From contig NZ_JAENIL010000021.1 of NCBI RefSeq assembly GCF_016595505.1, positions 1 to 64,000 of the forward strand: a stretch of DNA of 64,000 nt, in the 5' to 3' direction. Position numbers and translations under genes: made by a program. This DNA comes from Pelagicoccus mobilis. Its GTDB lineage: Bacteria; Verrucomicrobiota; Verrucomicrobiia; Opitutales; Opitutaceae. Positions 18,681 through 26,596 of this stretch are shown here, piece by piece. The notes under the pieces are model-generated. The model saw only the letters and a list, made by a program, of their open reading frames with translations. It did no database searches and was not told where the DNA came from. How positions within the stretch are numbered: position 1 is the stretch's first letter; every line of letters begins with the position of its first letter.

Positions 18681-18699
18681 GGCCGTTGTCCCAACGGCC
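18681..18699. repeat. Short perfect inverted repeat between convergent genes
   Basis: GGCCGTTG (18681-18688) and CAACGGCC (18692-18699) form an eight-base stem with a three-base loop, in the gap between the two convergent terminators. No T-run follows. No gene is supported in this gap. Confidence 0.4.
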
Positions 18700-18756
18700 A
18701 TTTGCATTGAGGATGCCCTCTACCCTATTTCTCGCTGAATCAATGGTTTGGATACG

Positions 18757-18786
18757 AAAAAAATCCCCCGCATCACTGCAGGGGAT
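18757..18786 (-). terminator. Rho-independent terminator of the TonB receptor gene
   Basis: Read on the minus strand, ATCCCC pairs with GGGGAT across a 12-base loop, followed by a run of T residues (A-run 18757-18763 on the + strand). It lies 30 bases past the stop of the TonB receptor. Confidence 0.75.
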
Positions 18787-18815
18787 CGTAAGCTTAACCG
18801 TAAAACCAATTCGAA

Positions 18816-21800
18816 TTAGAAGCTGAGCGAGTTTGTAAGCGACCAACTCGCACCCTCTCGGATGCCTCGCAATCCGATCGATCCGTCCGGGTTGCGATGC
18901 AATGGAACAAGCTCGTTGTCCCCAAACGCGTTCCGAACGTTCAGCTGGATTTTCCAATCCATGCTATCATTGAAAATCTTTCGGCGGTAGCTCGCCCACA
19001 GGTCGAAGGTCTCGCGCCCTTCATCACGCCAGTAGGTGTCGATATCCAGACGAACGTTTCCTTCCTCGTCGTTGTACGGGCGATAACCGTAGATCTGACC
19101 ACTTTCGTAACGGAATGCGCCACCAACGCCCCATCCCTTGAACTTGCCTTCGCGGAATGTGTAGTTGGTCATGGCATTCACTCGCCATTCACGAATCTCT
19201 GGCTGCGACTTTCCATTCAGAGCCTGGGCTTTCACAACTTCGCCCAAGAACGGATCAATCCATGGACCCATACCAGGTCCACCGAACCACCAAATTGGGA
19301 TTTCACCCGCAGGAGTGTCCTTGAGGGCATGTGTCACCAAGTCGATCACACCTTGGAAGTCCTCGCCTGGTAGGCCATCACGGATAGCGTCGGTTTGCGA
19401 ACCATTGATCGCAATGTTCCAACTCTTGTTCAAGTTCGCTGCAAACTCGATTTCGATACCCTCAGATATCTGTGTCTCAACCAATGTTCCGTTGTCAGGA
19501 AACTGGACGGATGGAGTTGCAGTGCCACCAGGGGCGAAGCTCGATTTGAACCAGTTGCGAGCGAGCGGATATTCGTTCCAAAGGGCTTCTTCGAAGTTAC
19601 GCCAAGCTGGCGCCATGACTTCCTTACGGTAGGCACCTTCAGTTTCGTATCCAGCGGCTTCCGCAGCTTGGCTGAGCGGCAACCAATCCGCCGTGTAGTT
19701 GTTCTGGTCATTCTCGATGTAAGTCGCTCCGCGAACACCTTGAGAAAGCACCTGCTCTAGACGCCAATTGATATTTTGCAGACTAGAGGTCGACTTGGAG
19801 TTTTCGACAACGGTCTTGTAGTCCGTCACACGCAACGACCACCTGTTCTCCTTGTCAACAAGCATGATTGATGCGTCCTCTGTGGTACCTGTCGCATTCG
19901 CGAGGATACGGTCAAACACATCCACGCGAGATGGATCTGGAGTCTGAACCTCACCCTCTGAGTACAAAACATGCACTTCAAACGGGAGCATGTCACGCGT
20001 GCCAGTCAAGAAGCTCAGATTAGCCTTGGCTGACCAATTGCGGCTTTGCACCTTTTCGGAACGGCTATTCGTTTCGTTGACAGAAAGGTCAGTGTCCGGG
20101 CCGTCATCCTTGTAGTCATGGTCAGGCCACGCTTCGAACGCGTCATCTTCACGCCAACCGTACATACCTACGACCGCTCCATCCCAGAACTTACCGGTCC
20201 ACACAATGGCCTTGGAGTCCACATCCTCGTTGCCGAACTTGCGGCTAGTGGTGAGGTACTCACGAGCGTCAACGCTGTCGGTCGCACGTACGAACTCGTA
20301 CGGACCGATGTTTTGCCAGCCAACATAGTTTTCTGGATTCCGGTTCTGCGAACCACCTTCATTCGGTTCACCCGGTAGTCCTTCCCATGGATCTGGCCAA
20401 GCGCCGATAGCGGCATCAGCATCGAATCCTGGGAGTGGAGTTCCATTGAAACCTCGGAGCATTACCTGCCCAGAAGGAAGCGTCGGATTCCCCAGAGGCA
20501 TTAGTCCACGGTTGTTGTTGCCGGCCGCATCGAAATAGAGGCGTACATCACCGTTTTCAATGCCAAGACCATCGTAAGCATCGATCTCTGCCATACGCGA
20601 ACCAGCAGGCGGAATGACTCCAGGAACTGAATCGCCACGCTCGATCAAGTAATCGTAGCCCCAACCAACGGGACGATAGTTTTGCGTGTTCTCCTCCAGT
20701 GTGTAGTTCTGAACGACCCCAACGACATCGTGCTTACCAAGCAGGCGAGACAGGAAGTTACCATCTCCTCTGTCACCAAAATCGTAAGACATGAACGCTT
20801 GAGCACGAGCAGACTCACGGTCACGGGTGTTGATGAGAGAACCGCCGTGGCTAGTGTTCAGTTCTACGAACGCGCGTCCGGCAAGCGGGTTAGCCATTCG
20901 GTTGTTCTGAGTGGACGTCAGATCGAGAGCTCCTACGTCAACACGTACTACTGGAGCAAATACAGTTCCGAGGGCCGCATCAATATGGTTTGTGTAGTCC
21001 TGCTTAAAGTACGTCAGATTATAACCAAACATGTTATCCATGAAGGTATTTGAGAAATCCACCTCAAATACGGTGAAGTCCTTCTGCTCGCGCTTCAGAT
21101 CGCCATCAATCAAGTGATTGTAGAAATCGAAGTAAGTCGTATCCGAAAAAGACTCTTCCTTCCAGAAACCTGGGAAAGGAAGGCCAAGGTCGGACGCCAC
21201 ACGGGCCTTTTCCTTCGTATAGAAGTTGGCCACCGCTCGGACCTCACCTTGATCGGTGTTGTCGATAGAAGCGACCCCTTCATTCACAGTCCACGAACCA
21301 CGAGCCTTCGCCCCGCCTTCCGCTATAAAGAGCGGATTTGGATACGTTGGCGAAGCAGCATCATAATAGAAGGATGGGTTATTTCCAGAGCTACCAGAGA
21401 GCCAAATGCTCAATGGCGTGCCGGAGCTATTCAATAGAGTGCGAGCTTCATTGTAGGTAATCTGGTCGATTGGCTGACCGTTGATACCACCCGCGAGAGG
21501 CCCCGCAGTATACGATTTCGCAATCCCTTCAAAGGTCGACCACTCTCCAAGAAAACCGGTTTCGTTTGGCCCTAGGTAGTAAGGAGACACCCCATCAATC
21601 GGCACGACAGAACGAGGACGGCTACTGGTCACCTTACCATCTTCAATGTTGAACTTCAGCTTCGCCGTAGTCCCATCGTTGTTGAATCGCTCAGGGCGGT
21701 AAGTGAAAGTCGCATAGATTCGATTATCGTCTTCGTAAGCTTCCTCTTGCTGAAACTTTTGCCTGTCAGCCAAAACGGACGCGCGAAAAGAAAGCTGCTC

Positions 21801-22463
21801 CTCGATTAGCACCTTGTTAATCGAGAATTCGCCACGAATACCACCGTACCCGTCAACACGGGCTTTTACAGACCCGGAATCGTCAAATGCGGCTTCAACT
21901 GTAGTCGCGTTGATGATACCAGCAGGACTTCCCAATCCGAACAGGATCGAATTTGCCCCACGCTGGATATCCACACGATTAATCGTATACCCATCCCATG
22001 GTATATCCGAACGGAAATAGTTGCGGGTATTGTCGGCCGCAGTGAGTCCGCGGATACGCGTATTATTGTTCGGCTCCGAGATAGCTGAGGTCTCAAGACC
22101 TTGGCTATCTGGATTGATAAAATTACCGCGAGCGCCGCCGACTTCGGTGTTAACGCCAAACGCGAGGAGCGTTTCGTTGTCCACCGCATCGATATCCTCC
22201 ATCAGGGCTTCGGTGAATACCGAAACCGAGGATCCGATATCGGATAGGTTCGTACGGAGGCGAGTACCAGCTAGGGATGAAGTGGCACGGTAACCTTCGT
22301 CCTGGTCGGCTGTCACTTCGAACGGAGAAAGTTCGAAGATCTGATCATCCTCTCCGTCGTCCTCCTGCGCATACAACGCAAAAGGCAGAGCCAGCGAAAC
22401 TGTACACGCAAGGCTCAGCGGCAGACCATTGCGTCCGCCGGTGTTTTTCAGGGGCTTATTCAT
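18816..22463 (-). CDS. TonB-dependent outer-membrane receptor
   Basis: An energised outer-membrane importer for oligosaccharides or glycan fragments. Signal peptide about residues 1-33 (ending PFALYAQ). Next come the short element FELSPFEVTADQDEGYRATS, typical of verrucomicrobial receptors, and a plug domain with RGLTAADNTRNYF and VDIQRGANSILFGLGSPAG (to about residue 200). The beta-barrel is long, and the last residue is Phe (NSLSF), as expected for outer-membrane barrels. At 1215 residues it is larger than classic siderophore receptors and closer to SusC-size proteins. No SusD-like lipoprotein is encoded nearby. It diverges from the MDR gene across a 593-base region with operator-like sites, which implies substrate control by a LacI-type regulator. 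A terminator follows its stop. Confidence 0.93.
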   Translation of the reverse strand: MNKPLKNTGGRNGLPLSLACTVSLALPFALYAQEDDGEDDQIFELSPFEVTADQDEGYRATSSLAGTRLRTNLSDIGSSVSVFTEALMEDIDAVDNETLLAFGVNTEVGGARGNFINPDSQGLETSAISEPNNNTRIRGLTAADNTRNYFRSDIPWDGYTINRVDIQRGANSILFGLGSPAGIINATTVEAAFDDSGSVKARVDGYGGIRGEFSINKVLIEEQLSFRASVLADRQKFQQEEAYEDDNRIYATFTYRPERFNNDGTTAKLKFNIEDGKVTSSRPRSVVPIDGVSPYYLGPNETGFLGEWSTFEGIAKSYTAGPLAGGINGQPIDQITYNEARTLLNSSGTPLSIWLSGSSGNNPSFYYDAASPTYPNPLFIAEGGAKARGSWTVNEGVASIDNTDQGEVRAVANFYTKEKARVASDLGLPFPGFWKEESFSDTTYFDFYNHLIDGDLKREQKDFTVFEVDFSNTFMDNMFGYNLTYFKQDYTNHIDAALGTVFAPVVRVDVGALDLTSTQNNRMANPLAGRAFVELNTSHGGSLINTRDRESARAQAFMSYDFGDRGDGNFLSRLLGKHDVVGVVQNYTLEENTQNYRPVGWGYDYLIERGDSVPGVIPPAGSRMAEIDAYDGLGIENGDVRLYFDAAGNNNRGLMPLGNPTLPSGQVMLRGFNGTPLPGFDADAAIGAWPDPWEGLPGEPNEGGSQNRNPENYVGWQNIGPYEFVRATDSVDAREYLTTSRKFGNEDVDSKAIVWTGKFWDGAVVGMYGWREDDAFEAWPDHDYKDDGPDTDLSVNETNSRSEKVQSRNWSAKANLSFLTGTRDMLPFEVHVLYSEGEVQTPDPSRVDVFDRILANATGTTEDASIMLVDKENRWSLRVTDYKTVVENSKSTSSLQNINWRLEQVLSQGVRGATYIENDQNNYTADWLPLSQAAEAAGYETEGAYRKEVMAPAWRNFEEALWNEYPLARNWFKSSFAPGGTATPSVQFPDNGTLVETQISEGIEIEFAANLNKSWNIAINGSQTDAIRDGLPGEDFQGVIDLVTHALKDTPAGEIPIWWFGGPGMGPWIDPFLGEVVKAQALNGKSQPEIREWRVNAMTNYTFREGKFKGWGVGGAFRYESGQIYGYRPYNDEEGNVRLDIDTYWRDEGRETFDLWASYRRKIFNDSMDWKIQLNVRNAFGDNELVPLHRNPDGSIGLRGIREGASWSLTNSLSF

Positions 22464-22772
22464 TTGTGTTCTGTTTGTTTGTACGATTACGCGTCATCCT
22501 CGCAGATGCGCGTCGGTAGTAGAAAAAATCTATCTGCCGTCCCACCACTTAAAGCGGCGAAATCGATCTAGCTTCTTCAACGAGTCGTTCTATTTGTTTT
22601 TGTGTTCACGGCTTTTGGCTAGGCAGCCGTACACATCAGTTGGAAATGGGCACATGTAGTTTCAAAAGGAGCGCACCTTCGATCGGAATAGGCAGTTTCC
22701 GAACTCAAAGGAGCATCGCGGGGTCATCAAAAAGATCTGAAAACCACGCGTGAACAACAACTCCACCAAAAA

Positions 22773-22786
22773 TGAAACCTGTTGCG
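22773..22786. promoter_or_regulatory. LacI-type operator variant
   Basis: TGAAACCTGTTGCG keeps the left half and centre of TGAAACCTGTTTCA, and the right side continues as GTTGCGCA. The same AACCTGTTGCGCA string recurs 39-40 bases downstream, so two equal sites face each other at about four helical turns. Confidence 0.5.
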
Positions 22787-22804
22787 CAGCCCTTGCTGAA
22801 CAAC

Positions 22805-22828
22805 TGAACACGTTCAACCTGTTGCGCA
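22805..22828. promoter_or_regulatory. Overlapping palindrome and operator variant
   Basis: TGAACACGTTCA (22805-22816) is a perfect inverted repeat around AC, related to CGAACGTGTTCA before the GH9-type gene. It overlaps TTCAACCTGTTGCGCA (22813-22828), the second copy of the AACCTGTTGCGCA element. Overlap of two symmetric sites would let two regulators compete. Confidence 0.5.
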
Positions 22829-23003
22829 AAGTACAGCGGAGACACTTGCATTAGCAGCAATAAGCGAAAAAGCCCTCCATTTTAACAAACGAGCTACCTC
22901 GAGAGCCTCGTATCCTCCCTACCAATTTAAGACTGTCCTAGCAAATTCGATACGGACGACAGCAGTTCAACAGGGTGAACTAAATACCTGCTGCAATCTG
23001 TCA

Positions 23004-23051
23004 TAAAACCTGTTTCTGAATCCTGAAACATTCATTGAAACAAAGTTTCAA
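23004..23051. promoter_or_regulatory. Operator-like sites directly before the MDR gene
   Basis: TAAAACCTGTTTCT (23004-23017) matches the LacI-type operator at 12 of 14 positions. TTGAAAC and GTTTCAA (23035-23041 and 23045-23051) form a perfect inverted repeat around AAA, ending five bases before the start codon. A protein bound there would cover the ribosome-binding region, so this second site suits repression close to the transcription start. Confidence 0.5.
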
Positions 23052-23056
23052 AAGCG

Positions 23057-24049
23057 ATGAAATCACGAGCTATACTTGCTGTCGGACCAAACAAAGTCGA
23101 AATAAGAGAAATTGAAATTCCGGCTCCGAAAGATAAGGAAGTTTTGGTACGGACTTGCTTTAGCACCATTAGCCCTGGAACCGAAATGCGCGTGCTTAGC
23201 GGCTCCCAAAACGGTCACCCGGGATTTCCGGTACTGATGGGATACTCCGCGTCCGGAATCATCGAAATCCCAGGCCCAAACTCAATTTGGAAACAAGGTG
23301 ACAGAGTCTATCTGAGCGGAACGCAAAAGAGCAATGTGCACCGACTTTGGGGAGGCCATTCAGAGTTTGCCGTCCTGAGCGACGATGCCGTCTTTCGCGT
23401 ACCCGAAAACGTCGATCTTCAACAGGCGTCGACTGCGAAACTCATTGCGATCGCTATGCATGGATACAACTCGCACACACCCAAAGCGGGGCAAACCATA
23501 GCGGTCATCGGATTGGGACCGATCGGACAAATCTCTGCACGCTTACATGCTCGATCCGAAGCAACGGTCGTAGCTGCGGATCTATCGGATTATAGAGTTA
23601 AACTCTCAACCGAAGCAGGCGTGACGTCTCTCTGTGCCGCAGGAAAAGCCTTAAGCGATGTATTCGCAGAAGTGTTCCCTGAAGGTGTTGACTGCGTGAT
23701 CGACTCGACCGGATCTCTCGCGGTTCAAGAGCAGGCAGCAAAGCTCGCTAGAGTCCCCGCTTGGGGAGGACAAGAGCAAGGCTCACATCTGATAGTTCAA
23801 GGTTCCCCTCCTTCAATTGCTATAAACTATGATTTGGCGTTCGAACGGGACTTATCGATCACAATTCCTAGGGATCACTCGATCTCCGAATTGCACGAAT
23901 CGCTTGCCTGCCTTGCAGACGGTTCAATATCCGTTAGCGATATCCTCGGCAAACCACACTCGCCAAACGATGCACAAGCCGTTTACGACGCGCTGATGAG
24001 CCCGACAAAGGATGTCATTACATCTGTATTTGATTGGTCACTACTTTAA
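23057..24049 (+). CDS. Medium-chain dehydrogenase/reductase (alcohol or sorbitol dehydrogenase-like)
   Basis: A cytosolic NAD(P)-dependent alcohol or polyol dehydrogenase of the MDR superfamily. The GroES-like N-terminal domain includes VRTCFSTISPGTEMRV, with Cys33 in the catalytic zinc position. The Rossmann domain has IAVIGLGPIGQISARLHA (near residues 150-167). The four-cysteine structural zinc loop of classical zinc alcohol dehydrogenases is missing, as in bi-domain and BchC-like members. It is divergent from the TonB receptor and shares its operator region, so a product of receptor uptake is a likely inducer or substrate (inference). It converges on the TPR gene with only nine bases between stops. 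Specific substrate unknown. Confidence 0.82.
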   Translation: MKSRAILAVGPNKVEIREIEIPAPKDKEVLVRTCFSTISPGTEMRVLSGSQNGHPGFPVLMGYSASGIIEIPGPNSIWKQGDRVYLSGTQKSNVHRLWGGHSEFAVLSDDAVFRVPENVDLQQASTAKLIAIAMHGYNSHTPKAGQTIAVIGLGPIGQISARLHARSEATVVAADLSDYRVKLSTEAGVTSLCAAGKALSDVFAEVFPEGVDCVIDSTGSLAVQEQAAKLARVPAWGGQEQGSHLIVQGSPPSIAINYDLAFERDLSITIPRDHSISELHESLACLADGSISVSDILGKPHSPNDAQAVYDALMSPTKDVITSVFDWSLL

Positions 24050-24058
24050 ACGTTCCGA

Positions 24059-25195
24059 CTACTCAGAGGCGACCTCTTCCCTTTTGTCCTTCTCATAAAG
24101 CTTCGCCAAAACCTCTCTGATTCGCTGGCTTGCAGCCATGTTTCCAGACTTTTCGGTCACATTCTGCGTTTCGAGTAAAATTTTGTACGCAAGCTCTCGC
24201 TCGCCTGTGGCATGAAATGAATAAGCTAGGTCGATGTAATATTCCGGATCCGCAGGCTTCGTCTCAAGCAGTCCCTTCAAATGCTTCAACCCTTCTTCGT
24301 ATTCGCCTTTAGCGACATGCGCCGAGCCCACACGACGTTGCAGATAGTGGCTTTTCGGATCAATGGCGAGTGCTCTTTTCCAGTACAACAACGCTCTCGA
24401 TTGCTGCTCCTGCGCCCAAGCCTCCTTCGCCAACGCATCATAAACCCTCACCTCTCTTTGGTCGATGGGCGCTTGTTCAAATTTCTGCTTTCTCGCGTTC
24501 CTGATATACCCTCTGGCCTTCTGCAATTCGCCCGCCTCCAAGCTCGAATCAATGAGATGAATCAGTTTTTCAGCTTCGCTAATTTCACCAGACAATACGA
24601 GTTGATCGAGAAGAACTGAAGCCTGTTCAAGAGCGCCTCCTCGTAAGTATAAATCAAGCAGATCATCAAAAACACGCCGATTGCTTGGGTCTCGCTTCAG
24701 TTGAGCCTCCAAGGACGACACCCCCTTTTCACTCTCACCCGAGTTTATCCATGATCGCGCCAGCGCATAGTCAAAGCGTGGATCTCCCTCGAACATCTCC
24801 CTCTTCTCGAGCAAGAGATCGCAAGCCTCTCCATGCTTTCCTTTACCCGAAAGAACGGAAGCGAGACTGATCCTAGTATCCAGATTGTCAGGTCCAAACT
24901 CCAAGGCCTTCTTCAAATGATGGATTGCAAGGTAGTCACGATGAAGAACCTGGGCGGCAACTCCTAAAGCGACATGCACCTCTTCCGAATCCCCGGACTC
25001 ATCCAGCTGAGCATTCGCCACCTCCTGAACCTTCACAGCCAATTGCTTGGCTTGCTCACTGCGCCCCTTCGCCTCCAAAGATCTCATCGCGTCAACGCCT
25101 GCCCACAAGCTGGGACCGTTTTGAGCTTGCGTAGTAAACACTTGCATCAAATAGCATGCTATCGAAACAAGCCATAGGGTACTGACTCTTATCAT
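24059..25195 (-). CDS. Tetratricopeptide-repeat (TPR) protein, exported
   Basis: A repeat protein for protein-protein interaction. I start it at the ATG whose CAT is at 25193-25195, because MIRVSTLWLVSIACYLMQVF is a good signal peptide; an upstream start ten codons earlier would add residues before it. Successive 34-residue helical repeats run through most of the protein (for example AIHHLKKALEFGPDNLDTRI, ALLYWKRALAIDPKSHYLQR, EGLKHLKGLLETKPADPEY). No enzymatic motif is seen. It is downstream of the FG-GAP gene by 58 bases on the same strand and forms a unit with it. Its role in glycan use is unknown; a scaffold or assembly function is possible. Confidence 0.78.
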   Translation of the reverse strand: MIRVSTLWLVSIACYLMQVFTTQAQNGPSLWAGVDAMRSLEAKGRSEQAKQLAVKVQEVANAQLDESGDSEEVHVALGVAAQVLHRDYLAIHHLKKALEFGPDNLDTRISLASVLSGKGKHGEACDLLLEKREMFEGDPRFDYALARSWINSGESEKGVSSLEAQLKRDPSNRRVFDDLLDLYLRGGALEQASVLLDQLVLSGEISEAEKLIHLIDSSLEAGELQKARGYIRNARKQKFEQAPIDQREVRVYDALAKEAWAQEQQSRALLYWKRALAIDPKSHYLQRRVGSAHVAKGEYEEGLKHLKGLLETKPADPEYYIDLAYSFHATGERELAYKILLETQNVTEKSGNMAASQRIREVLAKLYEKDKREEVASE

Positions 25196-25253
25196 CAACG
25201 TCCTAGCCTCCGACTCATAAACCAAAAATCAAGTTTCCAAATTCCGAACAGGT

Positions 25254-26492
25254 TCAATCGTCCTTCTGCCCTCGTTTCCAAACACTCAAGCGACTCATAC
25301 GGTCAAAAGGAGGATAGGCATGAAATCCTCCTGTCACCAGCTCATCAATACCGTCGCCATCAAAGTCTCCAGAATCCAAGGCGACAAGATGGGTCGGCTC
25401 GTAGGCTAAAACCCGCAAATCAAAAGACATCGCTCCATCGTTAACATAACAAACCATAGAGACGGCGTCTGGAAACTCCCAATCGTTGAAAGAACTCACT
25501 GCAACGACATCAAGATCGCCATCCGAGTCCACATCTACTTCGATCGGGTTATAAGCGCCGTGCAACTTCCCTATTCGATGAAACACAAAACCTCCATTCC
25601 CTCGATTCTCCAGCCATTGCAAGCCATGCCAAGGGCGTGAACCTGGGCGAGCGTAGTCGAACGCATCCCCATTCGAAAACAGCAAATCCTCGTCCCCATC
25701 CTGATCCAGATCGCAGGCTCGCATGCCACTACAACCAAAATCCTGATTACTCGAACTCCAGATTACCCGGTCAGAAAAGCGTCCCAATCCGTCGTTCTCA
25801 AACAAATGGATCTCCTCCCACTCCTGCGAAACGAGCGCCGCGAAATCCAAGTCGCCATCCCCGTCGAAGTCAAAGATAGGAGTGTGAATCGTTCCGGAAA
25901 GCCCTGACAACACAGAAGGAGTAAACTGCCAATCTCCCACGTTTTCCAAATAGCGAATCGCTCCATCGGTGTATCCAAACTGGCCGGAAATTAAGTCCAA
26001 GTCTCCATCTCCATCGAAATCCGCCGCTTGCACGTCAGTCACTCGCTCGGTCTGCTCTAGAACCACTCTACGTTCGAAAGTCTCGTCACCCCGGTTCTCC
26101 AAAACCAGAACACTTCCCACGTGGGCGTTGCTCGGGAAAATCACTCCCATCGAGGCCACCAGCAAATCCAAATCAGCATCTCCATCGAGATCTACGATCT
26201 CGACATGCGCTGGCCCCGGCACCTCCGACATCAACACACGCTCCTCGAAGCCTCCTTCTTCCACCCCCCGAGCCCAAGTGATACGGTTCTCCTGGGCATC
26301 GCAACAGATCACGTCCAAGAGCCCGTCCTGGTCTAAATCAGCAACCGCGACATCGACTAACCAAGGCCTACCGCTCCACGGGAAGCCCATGTCCTCTCGA
26401 TGCCATTCGTAGCTAGCTGAACAATACAAAGACTCGGCACAAACGCCTAACGCCAACCACAAAAAAACAACGGGATTCCGTAGTGAAACCAT
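25254..26492 (-). CDS. FG-GAP/VCBS repeat protein, secreted
   Basis: A secreted protein made of FG-GAP/VCBS repeats, a beta-propeller with calcium-binding loops. Signal peptide about residues 1-26. The loop signature recurs throughout: DLDQDGLLDVICCD, DLDGDADLDLLVAS, DFDGDGDLDLISGQ, DFDGDGDLDFAALV, DLDQDGDEDLLFSN, DVDSDGDLDVVAVS and DFDGDGIDELVTGG, i.e. seven copies, which fits a seven-bladed propeller. No catalytic residues are evident, so a binding or structural role outside the cell is likely. It heads a minus-strand pair with a TPR protein and diverges from another TPR gene across 104 bases. Such FG-GAP/TPR sets are recurrent in Verrucomicrobia, but no function is established. Confidence 0.85.
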   Translation of the reverse strand: MVSLRNPVVFLWLALGVCAESLYCSASYEWHREDMGFPWSGRPWLVDVAVADLDQDGLLDVICCDAQENRITWARGVEEGGFEERVLMSEVPGPAHVEIVDLDGDADLDLLVASMGVIFPSNAHVGSVLVLENRGDETFERRVVLEQTERVTDVQAADFDGDGDLDLISGQFGYTDGAIRYLENVGDWQFTPSVLSGLSGTIHTPIFDFDGDGDLDFAALVSQEWEEIHLFENDGLGRFSDRVIWSSSNQDFGCSGMRACDLDQDGDEDLLFSNGDAFDYARPGSRPWHGLQWLENRGNGGFVFHRIGKLHGAYNPIEVDVDSDGDLDVVAVSSFNDWEFPDAVSMVCYVNDGAMSFDLRVLAYEPTHLVALDSGDFDGDGIDELVTGGFHAYPPFDRMSRLSVWKRGQKDD

Positions 26493-26596
26493 ATTTGGAA
26501 AAACAAAGGAATTTCCGAGCTTTTGTCCAGAACCAGACCAAGCGAAGTGCGAAAACTTGACCCTGCAATGGTTTACAAGTCTTAATCGCTACGCAA

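Larger units (their letters stand above)
22464..23056. promoter_or_regulatory. Divergent regulatory region between TonB receptor and MDR genes
   Basis: No gene is supported in these 593 bases. They hold the densest cluster of operator-like sequences in the window, all in the half nearer the MDR gene (from 22773). Two are TGAAACCTGTTGCG and TTCAACCTGTTGCGCA. The overlapping palindrome TGAACACGTTCA, a TAAAACCTGTTTCT site and TTGAAAC-AAA-GTTTCAA directly before the MDR start complete the set. The leader between 22464 and about 22770 shows no clear motif. Confidence 0.55.

Noticed and set aside
18631-18957. Minus-strand open frame crossing the TonB gene end and terminator
   Set aside because: It reads through the TonB C-terminus in another frame and through both terminator hairpins, with no family resemblance.
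25246-25255. GAACAGGTTC as another LacI operator
   Set aside because: It lies at the junction of two co-directional genes, overlaps a stop codon and lacks the AAAC half-sites, so chance is likely.
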